From assembly GCF_030283145.1 (NCBI RefSeq), contig NZ_JASNWE010000004.1, positions 923,704 through 987,703 on the forward strand: a stretch of 64,000 bases of DNA. The letters run 5' to 3'. This stretch comes from Actinomadura xylanilytica (lineage in GTDB: Bacteria; Actinomycetota; Actinomycetes; Streptosporangiales; Streptosporangiaceae). Shown here piece after piece: positions 17,219-27,164 of the stretch. Each line of letters opens with the position of its first letter. Positions within the stretch are counted from its first letter, which is position 1. The position numbers and the translations under genes were made by a program. The notes under the pieces are model-generated. The model worked only from the letters and a program-made list of their open reading frames with translations, did no database searches and was not told where the DNA came from.

Positions 17219-18637
17219 ATGAACAGCAACCCGATGTACATGGAGTACGTCGACGACGCCGATCCGCAGCCGGCGCCGCGTCGGCGCGGCTGGCGCATCC
17301 TCGGCTGGGTCTGCGTCGGGGTGTCCGCCGTCATGGTCGCCGGCTCGCTCACGATGTACGGCGTGTACCGGAGCGCCCTCGGCAACATCAACCACGAGGA
17401 CACCAACGGCCTGGTCGGCCCCAACCGGCCCAAGAAGCTGAACAGCGCGATGAACATCCTGCTCCTCGGGTCCGACACCCGCGCGGGCGACAACGCCAAG
17501 TACGGCAAGTCCATGAAGAACGAACTGCCGCGCTCGGACACCATGATCCTGTTGCACCTGTCGCCGGGCGGGGGCCAGGCGATGGGCATCAGCTTCCCGC
17601 GCGACCTGATGGTCTCGATGCCGTCCTGCAAGACCTCACACGGGACGACCACGGCGGCGCAGTCGCGCGCCCAGATCAACTCGGCTTTCACGCTCGGCGG
17701 CGCGTCCTGCGTGGTCAAGACCATCGAGCATGTCACCGACATCAAGATCGACCACTTCATGCAGGTCGACTTCAACGGGTTCAAGGCCATCACGAACGCC
17801 GTCGGCGGTGTGCCGGTGTGCCTACCCAAGGACGTCAACGACCACAAGGCCAAGCTCAAGCTGAGCAGGGGCACGCACGAGATCAAGGGCGAGACGGCCC
17901 TGGCCTACGTCCGCAGCCGGTACGCACTCGGCAACGGCTCCGACACCGACCGGATCAAGCGCCAGCAGAAGTTCATGGGCGCGCTGGCCAACAAGGCGAT
18001 GAGCGCGGGCGTGCTCACCAACCCCGGCAAGCTGCTGTCGCTGATGAACGCGACCACCAAGTCGCTCACCACCGACGAGGAGCTGACGCCGCCGGTGATG
18101 ATGAAGATCGCGCAGGGCATGCAGGGGATGACCTCGGGCAAGCTGCGCTTCGTCACGGTGCCGTCCGGCGCCGACCCGCTCGACGTCAACCGGGTGGCGC
18201 TCAGCCCGGCCGCCCAGCCCTTCTTCAGCGCGGTCCGCAACGACAAGACCGTCCCGACCGAGCCCAAGGCGGGCGCCTCGAAGATCCCGCCGAGCCAGGT
18301 CCGGGTCCGGGTGTTCAACGCCAGCGGGATCGGCGGCCAGGCCGCCCGGGTCGCCGAGGACCTTCAGTCGCAGGGCTTCCACGTCGAGGTCGGCGGCAAC
18401 GCCCCCACCTCCAAGGTCACTCGGGTGATGTACGGGGCGGGCGCCGACGAGCACTCCCAGACCCTCAACCGGCTCATCCCGAACGCGCCCCAGCCGACCG
18501 CGCGCACCGGCGGCAAGCCCGGCGTGGTCGACCTGATCGTGGGCTCCAACGGGATTAACCTCAAGAGTGCCAAGGCGGGGATCCCGACCCAGCAGGGCGA
18601 GATCCGGGCCGACGACGACATCTGTAAGGGGACCTGA
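17219..18637 (+). CDS. LytR-CpsA-Psr (LCP) family cell-wall glycopolymer ligase
   Basis: LCP enzymes move lipid-linked glycopolymers onto peptidoglycan outside the membrane. The 472-residue product has a short cytoplasmic N-terminus and one transmembrane helix (ILGWVCVGVSAVMVAGSLTM). The LCP domain follows (NILLLGSDTRAG, RSDTMILLHL, SFPRDLMVS, SDTDRIKRQQKF). Near the C-terminus lies a LytR_C domain (VRVRVFNASGIGGQAARVAE). I use ATG 17219; a TTG at 17171 in the same frame is possible but less likely. It lies 12 bases before the acyltransferase, so the two are probably cotranscribed. Confidence 0.92.
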   Translation: MNSNPMYMEYVDDADPQPAPRRRGWRILGWVCVGVSAVMVAGSLTMYGVYRSALGNINHEDTNGLVGPNRPKKLNSAMNILLLGSDTRAGDNAKYGKSMKNELPRSDTMILLHLSPGGGQAMGISFPRDLMVSMPSCKTSHGTTTAAQSRAQINSAFTLGGASCVVKTIEHVTDIKIDHFMQVDFNGFKAITNAVGGVPVCLPKDVNDHKAKLKLSRGTHEIKGETALAYVRSRYALGNGSDTDRIKRQQKFMGALANKAMSAGVLTNPGKLLSLMNATTKSLTTDEELTPPVMMKIAQGMQGMTSGKLRFVTVPSGADPLDVNRVALSPAAQPFFSAVRNDKTVPTEPKAGASKIPPSQVRVRVFNASGIGGQAARVAEDLQSQGFHVEVGGNAPTSKVTRVMYGAGADEHSQTLNRLIPNAPQPTARTGGKPGVVDLIVGSNGINLKSAKAGIPTQQGEIRADDDICKGT

Positions 18638-18649
18638 CCCGCGGCAGCC

Positions 18650-20083
18650 ATGACGTACTCCAGCAGGCCCCCAGCGGCTCCCCAGCCCAGGCGACCGTGG
18701 TCGCCGGACCCCGGACAGGACCAGGATCCGGCCTCCGGGCCGCCGCCTGCTGGAACGCCCGCACCCGGAACGCCCGCCCTCGGCACGTCCCCCTTCGGGA
18801 CGCCTGCCCTCGGCACACCGGCCCTAGGAACACCGGACCTCCACATACCGGCCCCCCACGCCCCGGCGCCGCGGGCGCCGGAGCCCCCCGGGGCGCCGCC
18901 CGTCGGCCCGCCGGGCGCGGGAGCCCCGGCCCCCGGCCCGCCGGTCGCCGGGACGCCGCCGAAGCCCCGCAAGGAACGCGACCCGTTCTTCGACAACGCC
19001 AAGTTCCTGGCGATCCTGCTGGTGGTGATGGGCCACTCGCTGGCCAACCTGCTGAACGTGCCGCTGGCCAGGGGCCTGTACCTGTTCATCTACATGTTCC
19101 ACATGCCGCTGTTCATCGTGGTCACCGGCTACTTCTCTCGGAACTGGACGTTCTCCGGCGGCAAGGCCCGCAAGCTGATCACCAACGTCGGCGTGCCGTA
19201 CGTGGTCTTCGAGATCGCCTACTCGCTGTACGACTGGCTGGCCGGCCGCAACGAGCTGGAGATCAGCCTCCTCAACCCCTACTTCCTCACCTGGTTCCTG
19301 TGCGCGCTGTTCATGTGGCGGCTGTCCACCCCGGTCTGGCAGCAGATCCGCTGGCCGCTCGCGGTCTCGCTGGTGTTCTCGCTGCTGTCGTACATGAGCG
19401 ATCTCGGTGGCACCTTCGACGTCCACCGGGTGATCGGGCTGCTGCCGTTCTACGTGCTCGGCCTGATGCTCAAGCCCGACCACTTCGAGCTGCTGAAGAA
19501 GCCGGTGGCGCGGGCGCTCGGCGCGCTGGTGCTGCTCGGCGGGTTCGGCGCCGCCTGGGTGGCCAAGGACCGCATGTCGCGCGACTGGATCTACTGGAAG
19601 AGCCCGCACGAGGACCTCGGCGTCGGCAACGTCGTCGGGACCGGGATGCGGCTGGCGATGTTCGCGTGCGCGGTCGTGCTGGTCGCGGCGTTCCTGACCC
19701 AGGTGCCGAGGCGGCGCACCTGGTTCACCGGGCTCGGCGCGACCACGCTGTACGCCTACCTGCTGCACGGGTTCGTCACCCGGCTGCTCCAGTTCACCGG
19801 CTGGTGGGGCTCGGCGTGGATGCACACCGTGCCGGGCGTCCTCATCGTCATGGTGGGCGCGATCGTGGTGGGCACGCTGCTGTGCTCCAAGCCGGTGGTC
19901 ACGGTGATGGGGTGGGCGCTCGAACCCAAGATGACCTTCGCGTTCACCGGGCTGCGCCGTCCTCAGCGCAACGTGACGGCCAAGCGGCCACCCAAGACGC
20001 GTCCCCGCCCGCCCCGCGACGGCGGCGGCGGAGAGGGAGACGGTGCGGAACAGGCGCCCCCCGTGGGGGCGCACAGAGCGTGA
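18650..20083 (+). CDS. Membrane acyltransferase (acyltransferase-3/fucose-acetylase-like)
   Basis: A 477-residue protein. The first 100 residues are a Pro/Gly/Ala-rich low-complexity tail. A ten-segment membrane domain follows, with the conserved motif AILLVVMGHSLANLL (His near residue 127) and FIYMFHMPLFIVVTGYF, as in acyltransferase-3 proteins that O-acetylate surface sugars. The final 40 residues are basic and proline-rich. Co-location with an LCP gene and glycosyltransferases suggests O-acylation of the envelope polymer. The acyl donor and exact target are unknown. Confidence 0.85.
   Translation: MTYSSRPPAAPQPRRPWSPDPGQDQDPASGPPPAGTPAPGTPALGTSPFGTPALGTPALGTPDLHIPAPHAPAPRAPEPPGAPPVGPPGAGAPAPGPPVAGTPPKPRKERDPFFDNAKFLAILLVVMGHSLANLLNVPLARGLYLFIYMFHMPLFIVVTGYFSRNWTFSGGKARKLITNVGVPYVVFEIAYSLYDWLAGRNELEISLLNPYFLTWFLCALFMWRLSTPVWQQIRWPLAVSLVFSLLSYMSDLGGTFDVHRVIGLLPFYVLGLMLKPDHFELLKKPVARALGALVLLGGFGAAWVAKDRMSRDWIYWKSPHEDLGVGNVVGTGMRLAMFACAVVLVAAFLTQVPRRRTWFTGLGATTLYAYLLHGFVTRLLQFTGWWGSAWMHTVPGVLIVMVGAIVVGTLLCSKPVVTVMGWALEPKMTFAFTGLRRPQRNVTAKRPPKTRPRPPRDGGGGEGDGAEQAPPVGAHRA
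18751..18840 (+). repeat. pentapeptide-type tandem repeat in the acyltransferase N-terminus
   Basis: The coding sequence repeats a five-codon unit giving GTPAP, GTPAL, GTSPF, GTPAL, GTPAL, GTPDL. Copies differ mostly at third positions, which suggests an older expansion. Repeat number may vary among strains. Confidence 0.7.
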
Positions 20084-20196
20084 CCGATCGGCCGGCCGGG
20101 TCCCGGACCGTCGGATAACCTGCAATCGACCGCCGTTCCTCCCCCCGAGCCTGCGATCGAGGATCGGCGGCGTCCATCACTGTCAGTGGGAGAAAC

Positions 20197-23100
20197 GTGT
20201 CACCGCTCCTCAGCGTCGTTGTGCCGTTCTACAACGTCGAGGGTTATCTGGAAGCCTGTCTCGACTCCTTGCAGCAGCAGACGCTGCGCGACATCGAGAT
20301 CATCATGGTCGATGACGGCTCCCCCGACGCGAGCGCGGCCATCGCCAAGGAGTTCGCCGACCGCGACGACCGGTTCCACCTGGTCGAGCAGGAGAACCAG
20401 GGCCTCGGCCCGGCGCGCAACACCGGCGCGATCCGCGCCACCGGCACCTACCTGGCGTTCGTGGACTCCGACGACGTCCTCCCCCGCTACGCCTACGAGC
20501 TGATGGTGGGGACGCTGGAGGAGACCGGCTCCGACCTGGCCTGCGGCGGCGTCCGGCGGCTCACCTCCGCGGGGCCGCGCAGCTCCCCGATGCACACCGA
20601 GATGTTCCTGGTCACCGACAAGCGGACGCACGTCTCCAAGCGGCCCGACCTGCTCGGCGACCGCACCGCGTGGAACAAGGTGTTCCGCAAGGCGTTCTTC
20701 GACAAGCACGGCTTCGCGTTCCCGCCGGGGCTGTACGAGGACGCGCCGGTGACGATCCCGGCGCACTTCCTGGCCTCCTCGGTGGACGTGCTCAGCGACA
20801 CCGTCTACTACTGGCGCGAGCGCGAGGGCGAGTCCCAGTCGATCACCCAGCGGCGCACCGAGCCGGGCAACCTCGAGGACCGGGTGCGCACCACCCGGGC
20901 CGTCACCGCCTTCCTCAAGACCCGGTCGCCCGAGCTGTGGCGGGCCCAGCTCACCTCGGTGCTGTCGGGCGAGCTGCCCCTCTACATCGACATGGCCGGC
21001 GAGGGCGGCTCCCAGTACCAGGAGCGGCTGCGCGCGGAGGTCGGCGGCGTGGTCGCCGAGGCCGACGCCGCGATGCTGGCCGAGCTGACCGCGCTCAAGC
21101 GGCTCAAGTACCACTTCATCGGCAACGGGATGATCGACGCGCTGCTGGAGCTGATCACCTTCCAGCAGGCCGCCATCTTCACCGCCGACGTGGTCCGCAA
21201 GGGCGACCGCTGGTACGCCGCCTATCCCTACTTCGGCGACCCCGAGCGGTCCGTCCCCGACGACCTGTACGACGTCACCCGCGAGCTGACCATGCAGGGC
21301 CGCGCCGACTCGGCGCACTGGGACTACGACGGCATGCTGCACATCTCGGGGCACGCCTACATCACCCGGATCCCGATGACCGACCCGTCCGCGGACCCGG
21401 ACGCGTGCGACATCCGGGTCTGGCTCCGGCACACCCGCAACGGCACGGTGGTCGAGCTGCCGTCGCGGCGCGCGCACCGGCCCGACGTGTCCGCCGACGC
21501 GCGCCGCGCCGCCGCCGACTACGACTGGGCCGGGTTCGAGGTCGTGATCGACCCGGCCGACCTGCGGGTCGGCCGCTACCGGTTCATGCGGTCCGCCAAG
21601 TCCCGGATGCTGCGGGCGCTGCGCTCGGCCAACTGGGAGCTGCACGCCGAGGTCACCGCGCCGGGCGGGCTCAAGGCCGCGGCGCCGCTGCGCGGGCCGC
21701 GGCGCAGCGACGTGCGCTGGGCCAACGCCTGGGACGCCGCCCCCGACGTGTGGATCCGGCCGGTCACCACCGCGAGCGACCGCTTCGTCATCCAGGTCAA
21801 GCAGCTCAACGCCCACATCACCGCCGCCGCCGTCAAGGACGGCACGCTCGTGCTCGACGGGCGGGTCGCCGACACCGCGGTGACCTCCGCCGAGCTGGTG
21901 CTGGCCCGGCGGCAGGGCATGGCCGAGACCCGGCACCCGGTCACCTTCTCCGCGGGCGGCCGGTTCAGCGCCGAGCTGCCCGTCGAGGCGCTGGTCTCGC
22001 GCGCGAGCGAGACCGCCGCGACCCTGCACACCTGGGTCACCGAGGGCCTCGACTGGGACGGCTCGCTCCAGGTCCCGGGGCAGGGCAAGCCGATCCGGCT
22101 GACCATCCACGACGACGTCGAGCTGCGGCACTCGCTCGGCGCCGACGAGATCGTGGTCACCCGTACCAAGTTCGGCAACCTGCGGATCGCCGAGCGGCCC
22201 CGCCGGCCCGCGGTGACCAGGGCCGAGTGGACGGACGACGGCCGGCTCGTCCTCAGCGGCGAGATCGCCGGCGACGAGCGCCCGGACCGCCTGCTCGTCC
22301 GGCTGCGCAGCGGCGGCGACACCCACGCGTTCCCGATGGCCTGGACCGAGGACGGCTTCACCGCCGAGCTGGCGCCCACCCGGGTGTCCCGCTTCGGCGA
22401 GGTGCTGCCGCTCTCGTCCGGCCACTGGGGCTTCTTCGCGCCGATGGCCGAGGGCGACGTCGCGGTCGCGGTGTCCCGCTCCTCGGTCGCCGGCCTGCCC
22501 GCGCCGCGGGTCGTCGGCCTGCACGAGTTCAAGCTCGCCACCTACCAGGCCGACGCGCTGCGGCTGGAGGCGCGTCCCGCGCAGGATGACGAGGAGCGCG
22601 GCGTCTACGGGCTCAAGCGCACCGCGCAGCGCGACTACCCGGCCTACCTGAACGAGCCGCTGCGCGACATGGCGATGTTCGAGAGCTTCCGCGGCCGGCA
22701 GTACTCCGACAGCCCCCGCGCGATCTACGAGGAGCTGGCCCGGCGGCGTCCCGACCTGGAGTGCGTCTGGGTCACCAAGGACGGCCAGTTCCAGCCGCCG
22801 GACGGCGTCCGGACCGTGCTGTACGGCGGTCGCGAGCACTTCAGGACGCTCGCGCAGGCCCGCTACCTGGTCGGCAACGACCCGATGCCCGAGTGGCTGG
22901 ACAAGCGCGAGGGCCAGTTCTACGCGCAGACCTGGCACGGCACCCCGCTCAAGCGCATCGGCTACGACATCGAGCGGCCGAAGTTCAAGAACGCCCAGGA
23001 CTACATGCGGCGGTTCAGCGCCGACGTCGCGCAGTGGGACGTGCTGGTCTCGCCCAACCCGTTCAGCACCCCGATCATGCGGCGCGCGTTCCGCTACGAG

Positions 23101-23742
23101 GGCGAGATCCTGGAGTCCGGCTACCCGCGCAACGACCTGCTCGCGCGCGGGAACGCCGCCCGCGCCACCCGGGTCCGGAAACTGCTCGGCATCCCCGAGG
23201 GCCGGAAGGTCGTGCTGTACGCGCCGACCTGGCGCGACGACCAGGCCCGGTCCGGCGGCTACCGCATGGAGCTCCAACTCGACCTCGACGCGGCCCGCGC
23301 GGCCCTCGGCGGCGACCACGTGCTGCTGGTCCGCGGCCACTTCAACCTGGGCGGCGGGGTGGAGGGCACCGACGGCGAGTTCGCCATCGACGTCAGCCGC
23401 TACCCCGACATCGCCGACCTGTACCTGATCTCCGATCTCATGGTCACCGACTACTCGTCGGTGATGTTCGACTACGCGGTGACCGGGCGCCCCCAGCTCT
23501 TCTTCACCTACGACCTGGAGCGCTACCGCGACCATCTGCGCGGCTTCTACTTCGACTTCGAGGCCGAGGCGCCCGGCCCGCTGTGCGGCACCTCGGCGGA
23601 GCTGATCGAGGCGATCGGCGCGGCCGAGGCCGCCGTGCCCGTCTACGCCGACCGGTACCGCGCGTTCCAGGAGAAGTTCTGCGCCTGGGACGACGGCGGA
23701 GCCGCGGCCCGGGTCGTCGACCGGATGCTCCGCGACGGTTAG
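20197..23742 (+). CDS. GT2-TagF-like fusion: glycosyltransferase plus CDP-glycerol/ribitol phosphotransferase
   Basis: An 1181-residue bifunctional protein. Residues 1-210 are a GT2 domain (SVVVPFYNVEGYLEACLDSL; VDSDD at 89-93). Residues about 350-720 form a beta-rich middle like those of teichoic-acid glycosyltransferases. Residues about 790-1181 are a TagF/TarF-like polyol-phosphate polymerase with WHGTPLK (W913, H914) and DYSSVMFDY from residue 1085, the residues used by TagF for CDP-glycerol. It should polymerise glycerol- or ribitol-phosphate on a lipid carrier at the inner membrane face. The GTG at 20197 has GGGAGA upstream. A very long antisense frame here is a GC artefact. Confidence 0.88.
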   Translation: MSPLLSVVVPFYNVEGYLEACLDSLQQQTLRDIEIIMVDDGSPDASAAIAKEFADRDDRFHLVEQENQGLGPARNTGAIRATGTYLAFVDSDDVLPRYAYELMVGTLEETGSDLACGGVRRLTSAGPRSSPMHTEMFLVTDKRTHVSKRPDLLGDRTAWNKVFRKAFFDKHGFAFPPGLYEDAPVTIPAHFLASSVDVLSDTVYYWREREGESQSITQRRTEPGNLEDRVRTTRAVTAFLKTRSPELWRAQLTSVLSGELPLYIDMAGEGGSQYQERLRAEVGGVVAEADAAMLAELTALKRLKYHFIGNGMIDALLELITFQQAAIFTADVVRKGDRWYAAYPYFGDPERSVPDDLYDVTRELTMQGRADSAHWDYDGMLHISGHAYITRIPMTDPSADPDACDIRVWLRHTRNGTVVELPSRRAHRPDVSADARRAAADYDWAGFEVVIDPADLRVGRYRFMRSAKSRMLRALRSANWELHAEVTAPGGLKAAAPLRGPRRSDVRWANAWDAAPDVWIRPVTTASDRFVIQVKQLNAHITAAAVKDGTLVLDGRVADTAVTSAELVLARRQGMAETRHPVTFSAGGRFSAELPVEALVSRASETAATLHTWVTEGLDWDGSLQVPGQGKPIRLTIHDDVELRHSLGADEIVVTRTKFGNLRIAERPRRPAVTRAEWTDDGRLVLSGEIAGDERPDRLLVRLRSGGDTHAFPMAWTEDGFTAELAPTRVSRFGEVLPLSSGHWGFFAPMAEGDVAVAVSRSSVAGLPAPRVVGLHEFKLATYQADALRLEARPAQDDEERGVYGLKRTAQRDYPAYLNEPLRDMAMFESFRGRQYSDSPRAIYEELARRRPDLECVWVTKDGQFQPPDGVRTVLYGGREHFRTLAQARYLVGNDPMPEWLDKREGQFYAQTWHGTPLKRIGYDIERPKFKNAQDYMRRFSADVAQWDVLVSPNPFSTPIMRRAFRYEGEILESGYPRNDLLARGNAARATRVRKLLGIPEGRKVVLYAPTWRDDQARSGGYRMELQLDLDAARAALGGDHVLLVRGHFNLGGGVEGTDGEFAIDVSRYPDIADLYLISDLMVTDYSSVMFDYAVTGRPQLFFTYDLERYRDHLRGFYFDFEAEAPGPLCGTSAELIEAIGAAEAAVPVYADRYRAFQEKFCAWDDGGAAARVVDRMLRDG

Positions 23743-23943
23743 TCCGGGACCGCCCGGGAAGTCACGACTCGGAGACGGCCGGAGGACCGCATCGCGGCAG
23801 CCGCTAGCATCATGGACGGTCTTCGAGTGACCCGGGCATGCGGTTCTGGGGCGAGCGCATGCCTCGTTCCAGTAATTCGATCTTGAGGTTCGCGCGCGGC
23901 GCGGCCGGGGAAGCCTCTCTTCACGATGAAAGGACACACCTCC

Positions 23944-24957
23944 ATGGCGAATTTCACGCTCGAGGACGTTCGGCAACGGACGTACAAGGCGCGTGACGCA
24001 TGGTGGACGGTACTGCTGGTCGATCCGCTCGCCTCCCGGATGGTCCGGTTCACGGCCAACCGGACCAACGTGACGCCGAACCAGCTCACCGTCGGCGCCT
24101 TGTTCCTCGGACTGGGCGCCGGCGCCTGCTTCGCGGTGGCCTCCTGGCCCTGGCTGCTGATCGGGGCCCTGCTCTACCACCTGTCGTTCACCCTCGACTG
24201 CATGGACGGCAAGATCGCCCGGTTGAAGGGCACCGGTTCGATCTTCGGTGCCTGGCTGGACTACATCTTCGACCGGGTGCGGGTGCTGGCCTGCGCGATC
24301 GCGCTGATGGGCGGGCAGTACGCGGCCACCGGCAACGTCGCCTACATCTGGACCACCGTCGCGGTCGTCTTCCTCGACATGCTGCGCTACATGGACGCCC
24401 TTGAGATCTACAAGGTGCGTTCGCAGATGCGCAGCAAGCTGACCGCGGCCCGCAACGAGGCCGGCGAGCTGGAACTGGCCGTCCGCGAGACCAGCGGCGG
24501 CCTCCACGGCGGCGAGGCGGTCGGCGAGGACCTGCGGTCGGCCGAGGGCGCCCTCGGCCCCGACCCCGAGGCCGACATGGAGGAGCAGGTTCTGGGCGAC
24601 AACCCCAACCACACGCTCCAGCAGGGCTTCAACCAGCAGTTCCCGTGGTACTCCCGGGTCCGCGACGCGCTGCTGCGCGGCCGGATCCGCCCGCACCTGA
24701 TCAGCGGCATCGAGTTCCAGATGGGCGTGTTCATCGTCGCGCCGATCGCCGCCGCGATCATCTCCGGCGCGGTCATCCCGGTGGTGGTGCTCTCCGGCAT
24801 CGGGATGCTGGCCTTCGAATTCGTGATCATCTACAAGTTCTGGCTGTCCAGCCGCGACTACAGCCGCAACCTGGCCAAGCTGGAGGCCAAGATCGGGAGC
24901 CTGCGCGAACAGCTTCCCGCCGAGCAGCACGAGGCCACGGTCGGCAGCGCCGGCTGA
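23944..24957 (+). CDS. CDP-alcohol phosphatidyltransferase family protein
   Basis: A 337-residue membrane enzyme transferring a phospho-alcohol or phosphatidyl group from a CDP-linked donor. The full signature D-x2-D-G-x2-A-R-x8-G-x3-D-x3-D is present, starting DCMDGKIAR at D85. An insert of about 70 acidic, Gly-rich residues (about 165-235) separates the catalytic helices from the last membrane pair. The ATG at 23944 is preferred over one at 23926 because AAAGGA lies nine bases upstream. The 200-base gap after the TagF-like gene probably holds its own promoter. The substrate is unknown; phosphatidylinositol-type or teichoic-linker chemistry are options. Confidence 0.85.
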   Translation: MANFTLEDVRQRTYKARDAWWTVLLVDPLASRMVRFTANRTNVTPNQLTVGALFLGLGAGACFAVASWPWLLIGALLYHLSFTLDCMDGKIARLKGTGSIFGAWLDYIFDRVRVLACAIALMGGQYAATGNVAYIWTTVAVVFLDMLRYMDALEIYKVRSQMRSKLTAARNEAGELELAVRETSGGLHGGEAVGEDLRSAEGALGPDPEADMEEQVLGDNPNHTLQQGFNQQFPWYSRVRDALLRGRIRPHLISGIEFQMGVFIVAPIAAAIISGAVIPVVVLSGIGMLAFEFVIIYKFWLSSRDYSRNLAKLEAKIGSLREQLPAEQHEATVGSAG

Positions 24958-24977
24958 CCGTCCGCCCGCCCGCCTCA

Positions 24978-25008
24978 GGACCCCCGGAGCTCCCCGCTCC
25001 GGGGGTCC
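24978..25008. terminator. bidirectional hairpin
   Basis: A perfect 13-bp stem (GGACCCCCGGAGC at 24978-24990 with 24996-25008) closes a 5-base loop. It lies between the stops of two convergent genes (24957 and 25027). Confidence 0.8.
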
Positions 25009-25026
25009 TCGCTTGTGCGCGGGCGG

Positions 25027-27000
25027 TCAGGAGCGACCGCGGCGCAGCAGCCGCATCAGCCGCGAGGTGCCGCCGACGACCTCGACCGAGAGGTTCCCCC
25101 GAGCCGTCCGGAAGGGGCGCGGCCCCCGGCCGGCGCCCCCGCCGGGATCGGCCACGGCGGGCGCCCGGAACGTGCCCGTGGCCGATCCGACGGTGACCTC
25201 GTAGTGGACGTCCCACTTGCCGCGCCCGGCGCCGCCCAGGTCGATCTCGCCGGAGATCCAGAACCGGCCCGCCTCGCCGGCCGCCCCGGTGCGGCGATCG
25301 GCGGCGAGGTCGGCGGTGCGGGTCTCGTCGGACTCGCGGTGCCGCAGCACCGCCCTGACCGCCGGGGCGTCGGCGCCGTCCGGCAGCGCGGTCTCCAGCT
25401 CGGCCGAGAGCCGCAGCCTCGCCGGCGCGGTCACGGCGGTCTCCGACTCGGTCACGGGGCCGGCCAGCCCGGCGAGCCCGCCCGCGTGCAGGGCCAGGGC
25501 GCCCACGCCCTTGGTGAGGTAGGGCGTGACCACCGGGCTGCCCGCACGCACCCGCGCGACCCGGGCGCCCGGCTCGCCGACGCCCGACCCCGGCGCGGGG
25601 ACGAGGCGGCCCTCGTGCACCCGGCCCTGCGCGTGCACGACGGCGAAGGTGTCCCAGCGGCCGGGCGGGAGCGGGCCGCCGCCCGCCACCGCGCCGAAGT
25701 CGATCTCGGCGAGCAGCGGGGTGCGGCCCCGCCCGTCGGTCTCGCCGGCCTTGCGGAACGGGACGCGGTACTCGCGGCGGCCGTCCCGCTCGCGCAGGAC
25801 GAGCTCCTCGTCCTGCGCGACGCCGTCGGCCCGCTCGACGAACGCGTGGCCGCGCACCGCCAGCCGGCCGGCCCGCCACTCGACGCCGCTGACCCCGCGC
25901 CGCCAGCTCAGCGGCCCGTTCACCTGGTAGACGGCGTCGGGGACGTCCAGCGCCGGGTCGCGGAAACCGGGGTAGGCCATGTAGGCGCGGTCGCCGTCCA
26001 GCACGATCGGCGGCGGTTCCTCGGTGTGCACCCGCGCCGCCTCGTCGACCAGGTCGTCGAGGCCGTGCCGCAGGGCGTGGTCGAGCAGCCGCATGTACGG
26101 GGACAGCGCCCCCATGATCTCGGGGTTGCCGAAGGCGGCGATCAGGTCGCGCGCCGCCGAGCGGGTCGCGCGCCGCTCGTCCGCGGAGAACCGGGGGTAG
26201 CGCGGGTCGAACCGGGAGAACACCTCGATCGCGAAGTGCCGGCGCAGCAGCCGGTCGCGGACCTCGCCGGGCGCGGTGCGCTCGGCGACGAAGGCCATCA
26301 GGCCCTTGATCTCGGGGAAGTACGCCGCCGCCGGGGCGCCGCCGGCCTGGAGGGCGCTGCCGCCGTCCTCGCGGTCGACCCAGTAGTAGCAGTCGTAGTC
26401 GGCCAGCACCGAGACGCCCTTGGCCTCGAAGTAGGCGCGCACCGCGAAGATCTGGTCCTCGCCGGACAGGACCTTCTCGGGGAAGCGGATCCGGTGGCGG
26501 TCGAGCAGCGACCGCCGGTAGAGCTTGAGCGCGGTGATGCTGCCGTAGAGGTTGGGCACCGCGTCGAAGATCGTGGTGAACTCCACCGTCGTCCGGAAGA
26601 GGTGCGGGTTGATCTTGCGGCCGATCCCGACGTACTTGGGCACCACCACGTCGGTGCCGTGCTCGTCGGCCAGCGCGCAGCAGCGCTCCAGCGCCTCCGG
26701 GCCGAAGTAGTCGTCGGCGTCGAGGAAGAACACGTACTCGCCGGTGGCCCGCTCGATGCCCACGTTGCGGGGCCGCCCGGGGCCGCCGGAGGCCGCCTGG
26801 TGGACGACCTCGAACCCCGGGCGCCCGGCGGCCAGGCGGTCGAGCTCCTCGCCGCTGCCGTCGGTGGACCCGTCGTCCACCGCGATGATCTCGATCTGGT
26901 CGGCGGGCAGCGTCTGGTCGAAGACGGACTGGAAGGTCCGTCTCAGCGTGCTCCGGCTGTTGTGCACGGGCACGATGACGCTGACCTTCGGGCTCCCCAT
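25027..27000 (-). CDS. TarS-like GT2 teichoic-acid glycosyltransferase
   Basis: A 657-residue protein whose first 320 residues are a GT2 domain strongly resembling staphylococcal TarS. Matching segments are SVIVPVHNSRSTLRRTFQSV, SGGPGRPRNVG, FFLDADDYF, and ITALKLYRRSLLDRHRIRFP followed by SGEDQIFAVRAYFEAK. The C-terminal 300 residues are beta-rich and include VTPYLTKGVGALALH, paralleling the TarS tail that ends near LTPYFTK. TarS adds beta-GlcNAc to poly(ribitol phosphate). Here it likely glycosylates a polyol-phosphate polymer made by the neighbouring TagF-like protein. The resemblance is recalled from family knowledge, not aligned. Confidence 0.8.
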   Translation of the reverse strand: MGSPKVSVIVPVHNSRSTLRRTFQSVFDQTLPADQIEIIAVDDGSTDGSGEELDRLAAGRPGFEVVHQAASGGPGRPRNVGIERATGEYVFFLDADDYFGPEALERCCALADEHGTDVVVPKYVGIGRKINPHLFRTTVEFTTIFDAVPNLYGSITALKLYRRSLLDRHRIRFPEKVLSGEDQIFAVRAYFEAKGVSVLADYDCYYWVDREDGGSALQAGGAPAAAYFPEIKGLMAFVAERTAPGEVRDRLLRRHFAIEVFSRFDPRYPRFSADERRATRSAARDLIAAFGNPEIMGALSPYMRLLDHALRHGLDDLVDEAARVHTEEPPPIVLDGDRAYMAYPGFRDPALDVPDAVYQVNGPLSWRRGVSGVEWRAGRLAVRGHAFVERADGVAQDEELVLRERDGRREYRVPFRKAGETDGRGRTPLLAEIDFGAVAGGGPLPPGRWDTFAVVHAQGRVHEGRLVPAPGSGVGEPGARVARVRAGSPVVTPYLTKGVGALALHAGGLAGLAGPVTESETAVTAPARLRLSAELETALPDGADAPAVRAVLRHRESDETRTADLAADRRTGAAGEAGRFWISGEIDLGGAGRGKWDVHYEVTVGSATGTFRAPAVADPGGGAGRGPRPFRTARGNLSVEVVGGTSRLMRLLRRGRS

Positions 27001-27164
27001 GCGACTCCACTTCCCACCGATGGCGGCGTTACGCGCCGCTCCCCCGATCCCGCGGACACGGGAACCTGAACGTTCGCTGGAAATGACGCCCCAACCCGAA
27101 CAGAGGTTGCCCGAGTGACCAGAAATGTTCGGTACGCCGCCATCATTCTATGAATGCGGGCGCC

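Noticed and set aside
20200..24930. A 1576-codon open frame antisense to the TagF-like fusion
   Set aside because: Composition is typical of a GC-skewed shadow frame (Val/Gly/Arg/Asp-rich, no recognisable domain), while the opposite strand encodes clear GT2, TagF and CDP-alcohol transferase motifs.
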